Positions 19,196-27,369 of a DNA stretch of 45,164 nucleotides are shown one piece after another (positions within the stretch are counted from its first letter, which is position 1; the number at the start of each line of letters is the position of its first letter). The notes beneath the pieces are model-generated. The model was not told the DNA's origin, made no database searches, and saw nothing but the letters and a program-made list of their open reading frames with translations. Made by a program: the position numbers and the translations under genes. The DNA comes from Telmatospirillum sp. (GTDB lineage: Bacteria > Pseudomonadota > Alphaproteobacteria > Rhodospirillales > Magnetospirillaceae), in assembly GCA_031291415.1 (NCBI GenBank), contig JARLJB010000228.1, positions 1-45,164 of the forward strand, read 5' to 3'.

Positions 19196-20128
19196 CTACT
19201 TGGAACTCCAGCCCTTGTAGGAGGAAATGTTGTCACGGGTGATCAGTTCGACCGGAATGAGCGTCGTCGGATTGGCCGGCGGGTGACCCTGCATGATCTG
19301 GTAGCCGACTTCGACGGCCTTTTTCGCCATCGCAAAGGGATCTTGCGCCGCCGATGCTTCGATCAGGCTGTTCTTGTCTTTCAACTGTCCTTCGATGTCC
19401 GGTGCGCCATCGACCGAGGTGATGAACAGATTGGTGCGGCCCAACTGCTTGGCGGCCAGATCGGCGCCGATCGATTGCGGGTCGTTGATCGAAAACACCG
19501 CGTCGATATTGTCAAAGGCGGTCAGCGTGCCGACCATGACCTCGAGTGCTCCTTCACGGGATCCCTTGGCGTTCTGATTGTCCGACAGGATCTTGATATC
19601 GGGCGACTTGGCCAGCACGGACTTGCAACCGTTGACCCGATCGATGACCGCGGAGACCGGCGGGCCGTTCAGGATGACGACGTTGCCCTTGCCCTTCAGT
19701 TTCTCGACGATGTACTGACAGGATTTTTCGCCGGCTTGAACATTGTTGCTGGTGACCGTCGCGTCGGCGCCCTTGCCGGAGACGTCAACCGCGACGGCGA
19801 TGATGCCGGCATCATGCAGGCGTTTCATCGCCGGTTCGATCGCCACCGGATCGACGGCATTGATGAGAACCATGTCGACGCCGGCGGCGATGAAGTTGTC
19901 GATCTGCGTGAATTGTTTGTTGAGGTCGTAATCGACGCCGCCGGCGATGACCTTGACATCCTTGTTGATGGCTTTGGCCCCCTCCTCGGCGCCCTTGACG
20001 ACCTGCACGAAGAAGGGATTGCCCATGTTGCCGACCGAAACGCCGATCGTCTTCAGATCCTTGGCCGTCGCCGGTGCCGCCAGGGCCAGGGCGGCGGCCG
20101 AAACCAACAGAAAGCATTTCTTGAACAT
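19196..20128 (-). CDS. Periplasmic sugar-binding protein of ABC transporter (RbsB-like)
   Basis: A 310-residue type I periplasmic binding protein (Peripla_BP_4, ribose/allose/galactose group). A signal peptide is evident: a Lys pair, a hydrophobic core at 6-18 and cleavage likely after APATA at residue 22. The mature start (KDLKTIGVSVGNMGNPFFVQVVKG) is typical, and TSVDGAPD and NDPQSIGADLAAK fit the ligand-binding cleft. It delivers a monosaccharide to the RbsC/RbsA-like membrane complex encoded directly upstream. GAGGAA precedes the ATG at 20128. Neighbouring enzymes suggest D-lyxose, D-mannose or a related aldose as ligand; the sequence alone does not decide. Confidence 0.9.
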   Translation of the reverse strand: MFKKCFLLVSAAALALAAPATAKDLKTIGVSVGNMGNPFFVQVVKGAEEGAKAINKDVKVIAGGVDYDLNKQFTQIDNFIAAGVDMVLINAVDPVAIEPAMKRLHDAGIIAVAVDVSGKGADATVTSNNVQAGEKSCQYIVEKLKGKGNVVILNGPPVSAVIDRVNGCKSVLAKSPDIKILSDNQNAKGSREGALEVMVGTLTAFDNIDAVFSINDPQSIGADLAAKQLGRTNLFITSVDGAPDIEGQLKDKNSLIEASAAQDPFAMAKKAVEVGYQIMQGHPPANPTTLIPVELITRDNISSYKGWSSK

Positions 20129-20195
20129 TGCGGTTCCTCGTTTTCTTGGTTGCGGATCTCCACCCGCGGGGCGGGCCGGAGCGGGGGCGCGGCGG

Positions 20196-21212
20196 TCAGG
20201 TCCGACCGCTGCGGGAATTGCGATATTTGTCGAGCGACACGGCCAGGATGATCACCAGGCCTTTGACGATCAGCTGCCAGATTTCCGAGACATTCATCAG
20301 GATCAGGCCGTTCGACAGCACGGCGATGATAAGGGCGCCGATCAGCGTGCCGAAAATGCTGCCGATGCCGCCGACAAAGCTGGTTCCTCCGAGAATGACG
20401 GCGGCAATCGCGTCGAGTTCGTATCCCATGCCAAGCTGGGCGCCGTTGGCCGACAGGGTACGCGCCGCCGCCATGGCGCCGGCAAGTCCCGCCATCAACC
20501 CGGCCATGCTGTAGGTGAACAGCAGCACCGACCAGACTTTGATGCCCGATAGCCGCGCCGCGTCCTCGTTGCCGCCGACGGCGTAAATGCGCACGCCCAA
20601 GACGGTGCGACGCAAAATGAACCAGCTGATGGCGATCACCACCAGGGCGATGACGACGAGATAGGGCACGCCGAGCACCCGCTGGTTGCCGACCCAGGCG
20701 AACGGCAGGACCGGGTTGAAAACAGTCGTGTCATTGCTCAGCAAGCGGGCGACACCACGCACGGCGGTCATGGCGCCCAGCGTGACGATGAAGGATGGCA
20801 ATTTGACGAAGGCGACCAGAGCGCCATTCAACGCGCCGAATCCCAGTCCGACCAGCATGGCGAGCGGTATGGCGAAGGCACTCAGGCTGGTCAGCGACAA
20901 GCTGACCGCCGCGACCGCCGAAACCGCCAGGATCGCCCCGACCGACAGGTCGATGCCGCCGGTCAGAATGACAAAGGTCATCCCGGCACCGAGAACGATG
21001 TTGATCGCCGATTGTTGCAGAACAATCGCCATATTGCCGGTACTGAGAAATTTGCCGGTCGCCAGTTGGAAGCCGACGCAGATCAGGATCAGGATCGGCA
21101 GCATTCCGACGACTTGAACGACTTTGCCGATTGCCTGCTTGCGGGTGTTTCTCATCGATGCGGTCCCCTGCGGCGCATTGGACTCGAGTGACAGGGGTTT
21201 TGTCGCGTTCAT
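20196..21212 (-). CDS. Sugar ABC transporter permease (RbsC-like)
   Basis: A 338-residue inner-membrane permease of the BPD_transp_2 family (ribose/xylose/AraH type), with about eight to ten hydrophobic helices. Conserved segments include ILTGGIDLSVGAILA, GALNGALVAFVKLPSFIVT and AVILGGTSFVGGIGSIFGTL near the C-terminal coupling region. The start at 21212 (MNATKPL) is chosen because GGAGG lies at the right distance; the frame itself opens nine codons earlier. It works as a dimer with the ATPase encoded upstream and the binding protein encoded downstream. Confidence 0.9.
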   Translation of the reverse strand: MNATKPLSLESNAPQGTASMRNTRKQAIGKVVQVVGMLPILILICVGFQLATGKFLSTGNMAIVLQQSAINIVLGAGMTFVILTGGIDLSVGAILAVSAVAAVSLSLTSLSAFAIPLAMLVGLGFGALNGALVAFVKLPSFIVTLGAMTAVRGVARLLSNDTTVFNPVLPFAWVGNQRVLGVPYLVVIALVVIAISWFILRRTVLGVRIYAVGGNEDAARLSGIKVWSVLLFTYSMAGLMAGLAGAMAAARTLSANGAQLGMGYELDAIAAVILGGTSFVGGIGSIFGTLIGALIIAVLSNGLILMNVSEIWQLIVKGLVIILAVSLDKYRNSRSGRT

Positions 21213-21287
21213 CGCCAATACTCCTCCAAGTGTTCTCAATCGGCTTTTGCCGCGATGTTTTTGTGGTCGGCGTTGGGCGAGGCGCGT

Positions 21288-22829
21288 TCAGAGCTCGACG
21301 CCGGTGGCGTAGGCCATGATGTTTTCCTGGGTGATTTCTTTTCCGCCGCCGCCGCCGACCTCACCCTCGATGCGGCCTTCCCGCATGACCAGGACGCGAT
21401 CGCAAATGCCGATGATTTCGGGCAGTTCGCTGGAAATCACCAGAACGCCCACTCCGCGCTCGGCAAGCTGGTCGATCAGCCGGTAGATCTCCTGCTTGGC
21501 GCCGATATCGATGCCGCGTGTCGGTTCATCGAGGATCATCACCCGCGGGCCGACCTCCAGCCATCGGGACAGCAGCACCTTTTGCTGGTTGCCCCCGGAC
21601 AGATGGCCGACATCCAACGTCGGCGTCGCGCCACGGATGGAGAGGAGCGAGAGTGCCGATATCGTCCGTTGCGACGCGCGGGCCCGGTTCAGCACGCCAC
21701 CGGTGAAGGCGTCGCGGTCAATGACACCGAAATTGATGTTGTCGTGACACGACATGGCAAGAAACAGCCCTTGCGCCTTGCGGTCCTCGGTCAGATAGGT
21801 GATTCCTGCGGTCAGAGCGTCGCGCGGCGAACGGATATCGAGGTCCTTGCCGGCCAAAGCGATGGTCCCGCCGTGACGTTTGTCGGCGCCGTAGATCAGA
21901 CGCGCCAATTCGGTCCGGCCGGAGCCGACCAGGCCGGCGATGCCCAGGACCTCGCCCTCATGAAGGGTCAGGCTCGATGGATGCACCCGCCGTCCGCCGT
22001 CGGTGACGTCGTGAACCTCCAGCACGACCGGACCCAAAGGGCGCGCCGCCCGGTTCTCATGTTTGTAGAAACTGTTGATTTCGCGGCCGACCATCATCCG
22101 GACCAGCCGGTCGGCGGCGATTTCGTTCTTCTCCAGCGTTCCGACATAGCAGCCGTCGCGCAGAACCGTCACTCGGTCGGATAATTCGTAGACTTCGCCC
22201 ATCCGATGACTGATGTAAATGATCGCCAAACCTTCGTCGCGCAGTTGTTTGATCAATGAGAAAAGACGGTCGGTTTCGCGGGCCGACAGCGCGGTGGTTG
22301 GTTCGTCCATCACCAGAATTCGGGATTTTGCGTGAATAGCGCGGGCGATTTCGACCATTTGACGCTCGGCGATCGACAGGGTCGAAACAACGGTCGTGGG
22401 CCCGAAATCAGCCCCAAGGCGTTCGAGAACCGCGCGGCAGCTCTGTTCCATTTCCTTGCGGGAGATCAGCCCTTTGTGCGAGATTTCACGGCCGAGATAG
22501 ATGTTTTCGGCAACCGTCAGATTGGGAGCCAGGCTTAACTCCTGGTAAATGATCGATATCCCCAGTTCGCGGGCGACCAGGGGACTGGTGACGTCGATCT
22601 TCTTGCCGTCGACCAGAATGTCGCCGCCGCTGTCGGCCTGATAGGCGCCCGACAGCACCTTCATCAAGGTGCTCTTGCCGGCTCCGTTTTCCCCCATCAG
22701 CGCCAGGATCTCGTGGCTCCAGGCCTTCAATTCGACGCCGTCGAGCGCTTTGGTGCCCGGAAACGTCTTTGAGATTCCCCGCATTTCGAGAATTGGTTGG
22801 CTTCTCTCCGGCATTGCCGATGACAGCAT
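21288..22829 (-). CDS. Sugar ABC transporter ATP-binding protein (RbsA-like, two ATPase domains)
   Basis: About 513 residues with two fused ABC ATPase domains, as usual for the ribose/xylose/galactose class. Domain 1 has a canonical Walker A (GENGAGKST), a Q-loop in YQELSLAP, the signature [14 protein letters not shown] and Walker B ILVMDEPT. Domain 2 has the degenerate Walker A typical of the family ([12 protein letters not shown]), signature [15 protein letters not shown] and Walker [11 protein letters not shown]. It powers uptake through the adjacent permease. The start is placed at the ATG at 22829, five bases after GGAGG; the GTG at 22841 would put that site inside the gene. Confidence 0.92.
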   Translation of the reverse strand: MLSSAMPERSQPILEMRGISKTFPGTKALDGVELKAWSHEILALMGENGAGKSTLMKVLSGAYQADSGGDILVDGKKIDVTSPLVARELGISIIYQELSLAPNLTVAENIYLGREISHKGLISRKEMEQSCRAVLERLGADFGPTTVVSTLSIAERQMVEIARAIHAKSRILVMDEPTTALSARETDRLFSLIKQLRDEGLAIIYISHRMGEVYELSDRVTVLRDGCYVGTLEKNEIAADRLVRMMVGREINSFYKHENRAARPLGPVVLEVHDVTDGGRRVHPSSLTLHEGEVLGIAGLVGSGRTELARLIYGADKRHGGTIALAGKDLDIRSPRDALTAGITYLTEDRKAQGLFLAMSCHDNINFGVIDRDAFTGGVLNRARASQRTISALSLLSIRGATPTLDVGHLSGGNQQKVLLSRWLEVGPRVMILDEPTRGIDIGAKQEIYRLIDQLAERGVGVLVISSELPEIIGICDRVLVMREGRIEGEVGGGGGKEITQENIMAYATGVEL

Positions 22830-22861
22830 CCGTTCCTCCACCTTTTGTGCTTGTCGAGATC

Positions 22862-22881
22862 CGGCCGCCAGGCCGTTTTTT
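22862..22881 (+). terminator. Plus-strand intrinsic terminator-like hairpin inside a leftward operon
   Basis: CGGCC (22862-22866), loop GCCA, GGCCG (22871-22875), then six Ts (22876-22881). It reads as a short Rho-independent terminator only on the plus strand, against the direction of the surrounding genes, in the 111-nt gap between the regulator and the ATPase gene. It could stop antisense transcripts, or be chance. Confidence 0.4.
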
Positions 22882-22940
22882 ACAGGCAGTCTTTGGTGCT
22901 TAAGTCGAGGTACCGTATAAAAATTGAATGTGGGGTCGGG

Positions 22941-23939
22941 TTACCGGCAACCGCAAGAATTGCGGATGACCAGCGACGCCGCGAGGCGCAACGTGCGGCG
23001 TTTCCCGTCATAATCCTTGATGCGATCCATCAGCAGCGATGCCGCATGCCGGCCAATTTCCTGGCACGGCTGGGCGATCGTCGTCAGCCGTGGTTCGAAA
23101 TAGTCGGCCCATTCAAAGTCGTCGAAACCAATCAGGGCCATGTCATCGGGAACGCGTAGCCCGGCTTGGCGCAAGGCGCGCATCGTTCCAACCGTCGCCA
23201 GATTGTTTCCGGTGGCGATGGCCGTCGGCGGCTTGGGCAATGCCAGCAATCGGAAGGCGGCGGCGGTCACAGCGTCCAGATCGCCGTTGCCGACCTGGAG
23301 CAATGCCATGTCGTCGTCCAGGCCGCGGGCCAGGACGGCATCGCGAAATCCCTCCGCCCGTTCCAGCGAGGTGGCAAAGCCGGGTTGTCCGCCGACAAAG
23401 CCGATGCGCCGGTGCCCATGACCGGCAAGATGCTCGACGACCATCGCCATCGCCCGGGCATTTTGCACGCAAACCTGGTCGAATTCGGGCGATCCGGCGC
23501 GGTCGACCAGAACGCAGGGAACCCGGTTATCGCGCAGATAGTCCAGGGCTCGCTGCTCGGAGGTGGCGGCCGGCGCCAACAAGACGCCGTCGACGCGCCG
23601 CTGGTGCAACCCACGGACAACCTGCAGCTCATGCTCGGGATCGTCATGGGTGTCGCAAAGGAACACCATCAGTCCCAGGCGGTCGCATTCGCGTCCAATG
23701 GCACAAATGATATCGCTGAAATAGGGGTTGGAGATCGCCGAAAGCGCGATACCGACACTGTTGGTGGCCGACCGCGCCAGGGACCGGGCAATGGAATTCG
23801 GGGTGTACCCGGTCGCGGCGATCGCCTCGGCGACCAGACGGGTTGTTTCCGGGCTGACCGTTCTCGTCGCATTGACAACGTGAGAGACCGTTGAAACCGA
23901 CACGCCGGCGCGACGGGCAACATCAATAATGGTCGCCAT
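22941..23939 (-). CDS. LacI-family transcriptional regulator
   Basis: A 332-residue LacI/GalR-type repressor. The N-terminal helix-turn-helix (ATIIDVARRAGVSVSTVSHV) spans residues 2-21 and is followed by the hinge-helix region (TPNSIARSLA). A periplasmic-binding-protein-like sensor domain fills the rest (SVGIALSAISNPYFSDI onward). The start at 23939 has a strong GGGAGGGAG site upstream; the frame extends 15 codons further without support. It is the first gene of the leftward operon, so it likely senses the transported sugar or a phosphorylated derivative and controls its own operon through the double site at 24147-24172. The C-terminal SCGCR ending has two cysteines, of no known meaning. Confidence 0.9.
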   Translation of the reverse strand: MATIIDVARRAGVSVSTVSHVVNATRTVSPETTRLVAEAIAATGYTPNSIARSLARSATNSVGIALSAISNPYFSDIICAIGRECDRLGLMVFLCDTHDDPEHELQVVRGLHQRRVDGVLLAPAATSEQRALDYLRDNRVPCVLVDRAGSPEFDQVCVQNARAMAMVVEHLAGHGHRRIGFVGGQPGFATSLERAEGFRDAVLARGLDDDMALLQVGNGDLDAVTAAAFRLLALPKPPTAIATGNNLATVGTMRALRQAGLRVPDDMALIGFDDFEWADYFEPRLTTIAQPCQEIGRHAASLLMDRIKDYDGKRRTLRLAASLVIRNSCGCR

Positions 23940-24311
23940 TTCGCTCCCTCCCACCGGCCGTGCCACGCGGGACGGGGCCGTCAACGGGTGCGGCGGGGGA
24001 TATCACGGCTGATTGGTGCACGACCCAACGGGTCGTACAACGACCTGGATATTGCATCGGACATCTTCCTCACCCGCTTACGCCTTTTGGGTTATCTGTC
24101 GAGATATCAGGCGTCTTATGCGTGTATTTTCGTTGATGATATGCCGTCGAAACGTTTGCGCAAGCGTTTTCCTTTCGGAATTTTGAGTTATTTACGAACT
24201 AACGGTTGTCCTACCGGTTTCCCCGCCTGGCTGTGACGGCCATCCCTTGACGTGTGGTTCAGTTCGCGTTCACGCTGGCGGGAGCCGACTGGATTGCGGA
24301 CGAGGGTGACT
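23940..24311. other. Divergent intergenic region upstream of the LacI gene
   Basis: These 372 bases separate the LacI operon from the rightward DUF6429 gene. They hold the operator/promoter at 24136-24172 and a perfect inverted repeat ACGACCC-AAC-GGGTCGT at 24020-24036, a possible second operator or leader hairpin. The open frame at 23988-24236 (82 codons) overlaps these sites, resembles no family and is probably not a gene. Confidence 0.6.
24136..24172 (-). promoter_or_regulatory. Double LacI-type operator overlapping a leftward promoter
   Basis: CGAAACGTTTGCG (CG centre at 24153-24154) and CGCAAGCGTTTTC (CG centre at 24165-24166) are two overlapping CG-centred half-palindromic sites 12 bp apart, as LacI/PurR-type repressors recognise. 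Together they form a 20-bp palindrome with two mismatched positions. On the minus strand a possible -35 TTGCGC (24158-24163) and -10 TATCAT (24136-24141), 16 bp apart, overlap the operator. This predicts repression of the regulator and the whole sugar operon from a start about 190 nt upstream of the LacI ATG. Confidence 0.55.
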
Positions 24312-24536
24312 ATGGATTTTGATACGGATCGGATCGACGACGCCGTCCTGGCGCTGCTTTTCCTTACGTTGGATCAAGACGGGCGGGCATGGAAGTCGTT
24401 CGACTGGAACGCCATGAATCGCCTTCACGAGCAGGGTTATATTCTCGATCCCGTTAACAAGGCGAAGTCTGTCGTCGTCACGGAAGAGGGCGCCCGCCGG
24501 GCAGAGGGTCTTTGCCGCAAGCTTTTTGGTCGCTGA
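24312..24536 (+). CDS. DUF6429 family small protein
   Basis: A 74-residue protein starting MDFDTDRIDDAVLALLFL, with FDWNAMNRLHEQGYI, DPVNKAKSVVVTEEG and a final helix. This matches the pattern I know for DUF6429, a small cytoplasmic family of unknown function, scattered in proteobacteria and often near mobile or repeat-rich DNA. The segment LHEQGYI-DPVNKAKSVVVTEEG looks like a winged-helix end, so DNA binding is conceivable but unproven. The ATG at 24312 follows GAGGG; the frame opens 20 codons earlier without a ribosome site. It stands alone, with a repeat element downstream. Confidence 0.75.
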   Translation: MDFDTDRIDDAVLALLFLTLDQDGRAWKSFDWNAMNRLHEQGYILDPVNKAKSVVVTEEGARRAEGLCRKLFGR

Positions 24537-24873
24537 CGCGTTCGCAATGAACATGGAATAAAGGGCTCGGTGTGGCCTTATCCCGTTGTTTCCTGTGCCT
24601 CGATTACACCATCTTGTTGGCTCAAAATATTGTGAGTAAATCCACCACGGAGGCACAGAGAACACGGAGAAAAGATGTACGGAGTACAATGCGTAATATT
24701 AAATTAGAATACCTCGCCACCGCCGCGAAAGCGGGAGTCCAGCCGGCAGTATGGATCCCACTTCCGCGGGGATGGCGAGGTGATTAATTTACTTCTGCGG
24801 AACATCTTAGACTCGGTGTTCTCCGTGTCTCCGTGGTGAATGAAAAACTAAACAGACGTCTCGTCTGCGGCTA
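24537..24873. other. Convergent gap holding a repeat element
   Basis: These 337 bases lie between the stops of the DUF6429 gene and the MFS gene. Most of the gap is the long inverted repeat at 24641-24840. I see no gene in it. Confidence 0.7.
24641..24840. repeat. 200-bp imperfect inverted repeat with nested REP-like core
   Basis: The left end (CACCACGGAGGCACAGAG, 24643-24660) is repeated inverted at the right end (CTCCGTGTCTCCGTGGTG, 24821-24838). Further in, AAGATGT and AAATTA pair with TAATTT and ACATCTT. At the centre, CCTCGCCA plus GCGAAAGCGGGAGTCCA (24713-24740) faces TGGATCCCACTTCCGCGGGG plus ATGGCGAGG (24752-24780). The whole element could fold as one long hairpin. The outer arms are shared with 26553-26636 and the core with 37546-37647. 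No transposase gene is present, so it is MITE- or REP-like. Confidence 0.75.
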
Positions 24874-26235
24874 TCAGTCCTGATCGAAACCGTACACCTC
24901 CGGCAGGACGAAAATCGCCGTCAGCAAGCCGATCAAGGGAAAGATCGCCACGAAGAGCGTGGCGCCGGCCTGGCCGATGGCGGTGAACAATGTCGGGAAC
25001 AGGAAGATTGCCAGGAAAGATGGCAGTTTGACGAACATATAGGCGAAACCGCTGGCCGTTCCGCGATATTCCGGCCGGGCGACGACCGTCGGGATGGTCA
25101 TGCAGTTGGAGGCGTCCCAGTAATGCCCCCACAGCATCGTTGCGCAAATGAAGGGCAGTACACCGGGGTGGTCGGTATAGATGGCGGCGGCGGCCACCAG
25201 CAGGGAAACCAGAACGATGCCGAACCCCCAGATGCTGATGCCGCGATGCCCGATCTTCGGCGTCAGCATCGGGCCGACCAGGCCGGAGATCCCGGCAATC
25301 GTGAAAAGCGCCATCGTCACCAGATCGGTTCCCAAGATGGAACTGACTCCGAGCGAGACGAACAGCACGGGAATATAGAAGGCGAAGGTCGAGAATTCGC
25401 TGCTTTGGCAAAAGCACGCGATATAGCCGTAAAGCGTGGCCCGCCAACGGATCGGATCCTTGCGGAGGTCGGAGAGAAAGCCGGTCAGGCGCGGTTTCGG
25501 AACCGTCACGTCGTGGTCGGGCAACATGTCAAGCCGGTCGCCGTACATCTGCATGGTGACCTTCTTGGCTTCCACGAAGCGGCCGCGACGGACCAGCCAG
25601 ACCGCCGTTTCCGGAAGATCGAGCCGCAGGAACAGGATGATCGCGGCGGGGACGGCCCCCAGGGCAAGGGTGATCCGCCAGATCCACTCGTGCTGCATAT
25701 TGGAGACGATGAAGACGGCGATGACCGCCAAGGTCAGCACTTCGCCCACCGCGAACATGAACTGCCAGCGATTGCCCATGATTTCGCGCTTACCCTTGGG
25801 CATGGCTTCCATGATGTAGGTGTAGCTGTTGGAGATGTCGCTGCCGAGCGGGACGCCCAGAATGAAGCGGACAACCACCAGCCAGCCGACGTTGGGCACG
25901 ATTCCCTGCAACAGGGCAAAAACGATAAACATGAACATGGTCGACAGAAACATGATGCGGCGTCCGATTTTGTCGGACAGCCAACCGCCGATCAGCGCTC
26001 CGATCAGCGCGCCACCCTGCGTTCCGGCGGCAGCCAGGCCGAGCAGCAGTGGGTCGGGACTGAACTGTTCGCGGACGAATACCAGAACGAAAGCGATCGA
26101 GTAGAGGTCCCACGCTTCCACCAGGATGGATGACATCATCAACCAACCGGTCCGATTGCCTTTGGGACTGTATTTGCCAACCAGATGTCTGGTTGCCGCG
26201 TCCATCGCGGTTTGTTGCGATTCTGTCAGCGCCAT
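24874..26235 (-). CDS. MFS transporter (sugar-porter/metabolite:H+ symporter type)
   Basis: A 453-residue inner-membrane transporter with 12 predicted helices in two halves. The major facilitator motif between helices 2 and 3 is GGWLSDKIGRRIMF. PETAVWLVRRGRFVEAKK at the end of the first half matches the PESPRWL-type motif of sugar and organic-acid porters. An acidic residue in helix 1 (EAWDLYS) fits proton coupling. The ATG at 26235 follows GAGGGGGG. The substrate cannot be told; relatives carry sugars, aromatic acids or organic acids. The gene stands alone between two inverted-repeat elements, one 34 bp after its stop and one about 318 bp before its start. Confidence 0.85.
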   Translation of the reverse strand: MALTESQQTAMDAATRHLVGKYSPKGNRTGWLMMSSILVEAWDLYSIAFVLVFVREQFSPDPLLLGLAAAGTQGGALIGALIGGWLSDKIGRRIMFLSTMFMFIVFALLQGIVPNVGWLVVVRFILGVPLGSDISNSYTYIMEAMPKGKREIMGNRWQFMFAVGEVLTLAVIAVFIVSNMQHEWIWRITLALGAVPAAIILFLRLDLPETAVWLVRRGRFVEAKKVTMQMYGDRLDMLPDHDVTVPKPRLTGFLSDLRKDPIRWRATLYGYIACFCQSSEFSTFAFYIPVLFVSLGVSSILGTDLVTMALFTIAGISGLVGPMLTPKIGHRGISIWGFGIVLVSLLVAAAAIYTDHPGVLPFICATMLWGHYWDASNCMTIPTVVARPEYRGTASGFAYMFVKLPSFLAIFLFPTLFTAIGQAGATLFVAIFPLIGLLTAIFVLPEVYGFDQD

Positions 26236-26402
26236 GACGCCCCCCTCTCGTTTGTTTATTCGCGGCCGGCATACCGATCGCTTGGATTGGTCGGGAAAAG
26301 CCGTTGCAGTACGTAACCATCAGGCATGTCCGCCGTAGGACCAGACTGCGGCTGAGCATCGGGATGGTGGGTTCCCATGCCGGACCTCGATTCCATTAGT
26401 AA

Positions 26403-26431
26403 TTCGTATCAGGTATGATCTTTTGTGTAAA
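26403..26431 (-). promoter_or_regulatory. Candidate promoter of the MFS gene
   Basis: On the minus strand, TTTACA (26426-26431), a 17-bp spacer and TACGAA (26403-26408), about 170 bp upstream of the MFS start. The match is moderate and not otherwise supported. Confidence 0.3.
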
Positions 26432-26552
26432 GACGCGCCGGATATCCGCGCCTCGCGGTGCGCGGGGATCAAGTTTTGGGCTTATTCGCTGCGGTGCATT
26501 CCGTCACCTTGGTGACATCGTGTCGTGGTGGTTCGGGATATCTTTAGTGAAG

Positions 26553-26636
26553 TTCACCACGGAGGCACGGAGAACACGGAGTCAAGTATTCCAAAACTTC
26601 TCCGTGTTCTCCGTGTTCTCCGTGCCTCCGCGGTGA
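26553..26636. repeat. Inverted-repeat element with CACCACGGAGGCACGGAG arms
   Basis: The left arm (26553-26581) and the inverted right arm (26600-26636) match almost completely. The right arm contains one extra copy of the nine bases GAACACGGA in its inverted form. The arms are the same family as the outer arms of 24641-24840. The element ends 8 bp from the stop codon of the HAD gene and could act as its 3' hairpin. Confidence 0.75.
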
Positions 26637-26643
26637 ATAAAAA

Positions 26644-27369
26644 TCAAATGTCGGTCGTGACGACAAAATCCTCATCAAGACAACCCGACAGGTCGGCGAT
26701 CGTCTTGTCCTGTCCCCAATGGCGCGAGCCGGATGACTGGCGGTCGATCAACACCGCCCGCAGGCCGGCGTTTTTGGCGCCGACGATGTCTTTTTCCTCG
26801 TTTCCGACATAGGCCGCTTCGGCCGGCAAAACGTTCAGATCCTTGCACAGGCAAAGAAAACCCTGTGGGTGGGGCTTGCGATAACCGATCTGGACCGACG
26901 TGCGCCAAAGGTCGAGCAGGTTCAAGAGTCCGGTTTGGCGCAGATCGTCCTCGACGAAGCGGTCAGGCATTCCATAGGCGACGTCGGTCAGGGCGCCGGT
27001 CTTGATGCCCCGGCATCGCAGGGTCGACAGCACATCGCCTGTCTCCGGATAGGGGCGGAGCGACTGTCGAAAATGGCCAAAGAAGGCATCGACGATACCG
27101 TCCCGCAGACCGCCGTCAATTCCAAGAGTGACGAGTGCGCCGCCGAAAATGTGGTCGGCGTCGAATTCCCGCTCGCGGGCGACCAGTCTCGTATTGAATT
27201 TTTCCATGTGGCTGGCAGCCAGGCGGAGATTGTAGGCGCCCGGGTCGAGCCCGACGGCGGTCAGCGCATCGGACCATGCATCGAGATAGTGGCCTTGCCA
27301 ACTGAGCGGCAGGCCGTCATAGGTGTAGAGCGTGTCGCCCAGATCGAACAGCATTGCTTTAACTGCCAT
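26644..27369 (-). CDS. HAD-family hydrolase (phosphatase)
   Basis: A 241-residue haloacid-dehalogenase superfamily protein with a helical cap between motifs I and II. Motif I is LFDLGDTLY (residues 7-15): the nucleophile is D9, and the acid/base Asp is shifted as in the common DxGDT variant of this superfamily. Motif II is GALTD, motif III the Lys in YRKPHP, and motif IV GNEEKDIVGAKNAG. It probably dephosphorylates a small cytoplasmic metabolite; the substrate is unknown. AAAGGA lies upstream of the ATG. A candidate promoter is at 27435-27464. Confidence 0.85.
   Translation of the reverse strand: MAVKAMLFDLGDTLYTYDGLPLSWQGHYLDAWSDALTAVGLDPGAYNLRLAASHMEKFNTRLVAREREFDADHIFGGALVTLGIDGGLRDGIVDAFFGHFRQSLRPYPETGDVLSTLRCRGIKTGALTDVAYGMPDRFVEDDLRQTGLLNLLDLWRTSVQIGYRKPHPQGFLCLCKDLNVLPAEAAYVGNEEKDIVGAKNAGLRAVLIDRQSSGSRHWGQDKTIADLSGCLDEDFVVTTDI

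Larger units (their letters stand above)
26236..26643. other. Intergenic region upstream of the MFS gene
   Basis: These 408 bases hold the MFS promoter candidate (26403-26431) and the repeat at 26553-26636. I see no gene in them; the short frames at 26415 and 26525 run through the repeat and resemble nothing. Confidence 0.6.

Noticed and set aside
23988-24236. 82-codon plus-strand frame between the LacI gene and the DUF6429 gene
   Set aside because: It overlaps the predicted operator and promoter, has no ribosome site and matches no family I know.
24641-26636. Insertion sequence or transposon
   Set aside because: No transposase-like frame exists between or in the repeats; only non-coding inverted repeats are seen.
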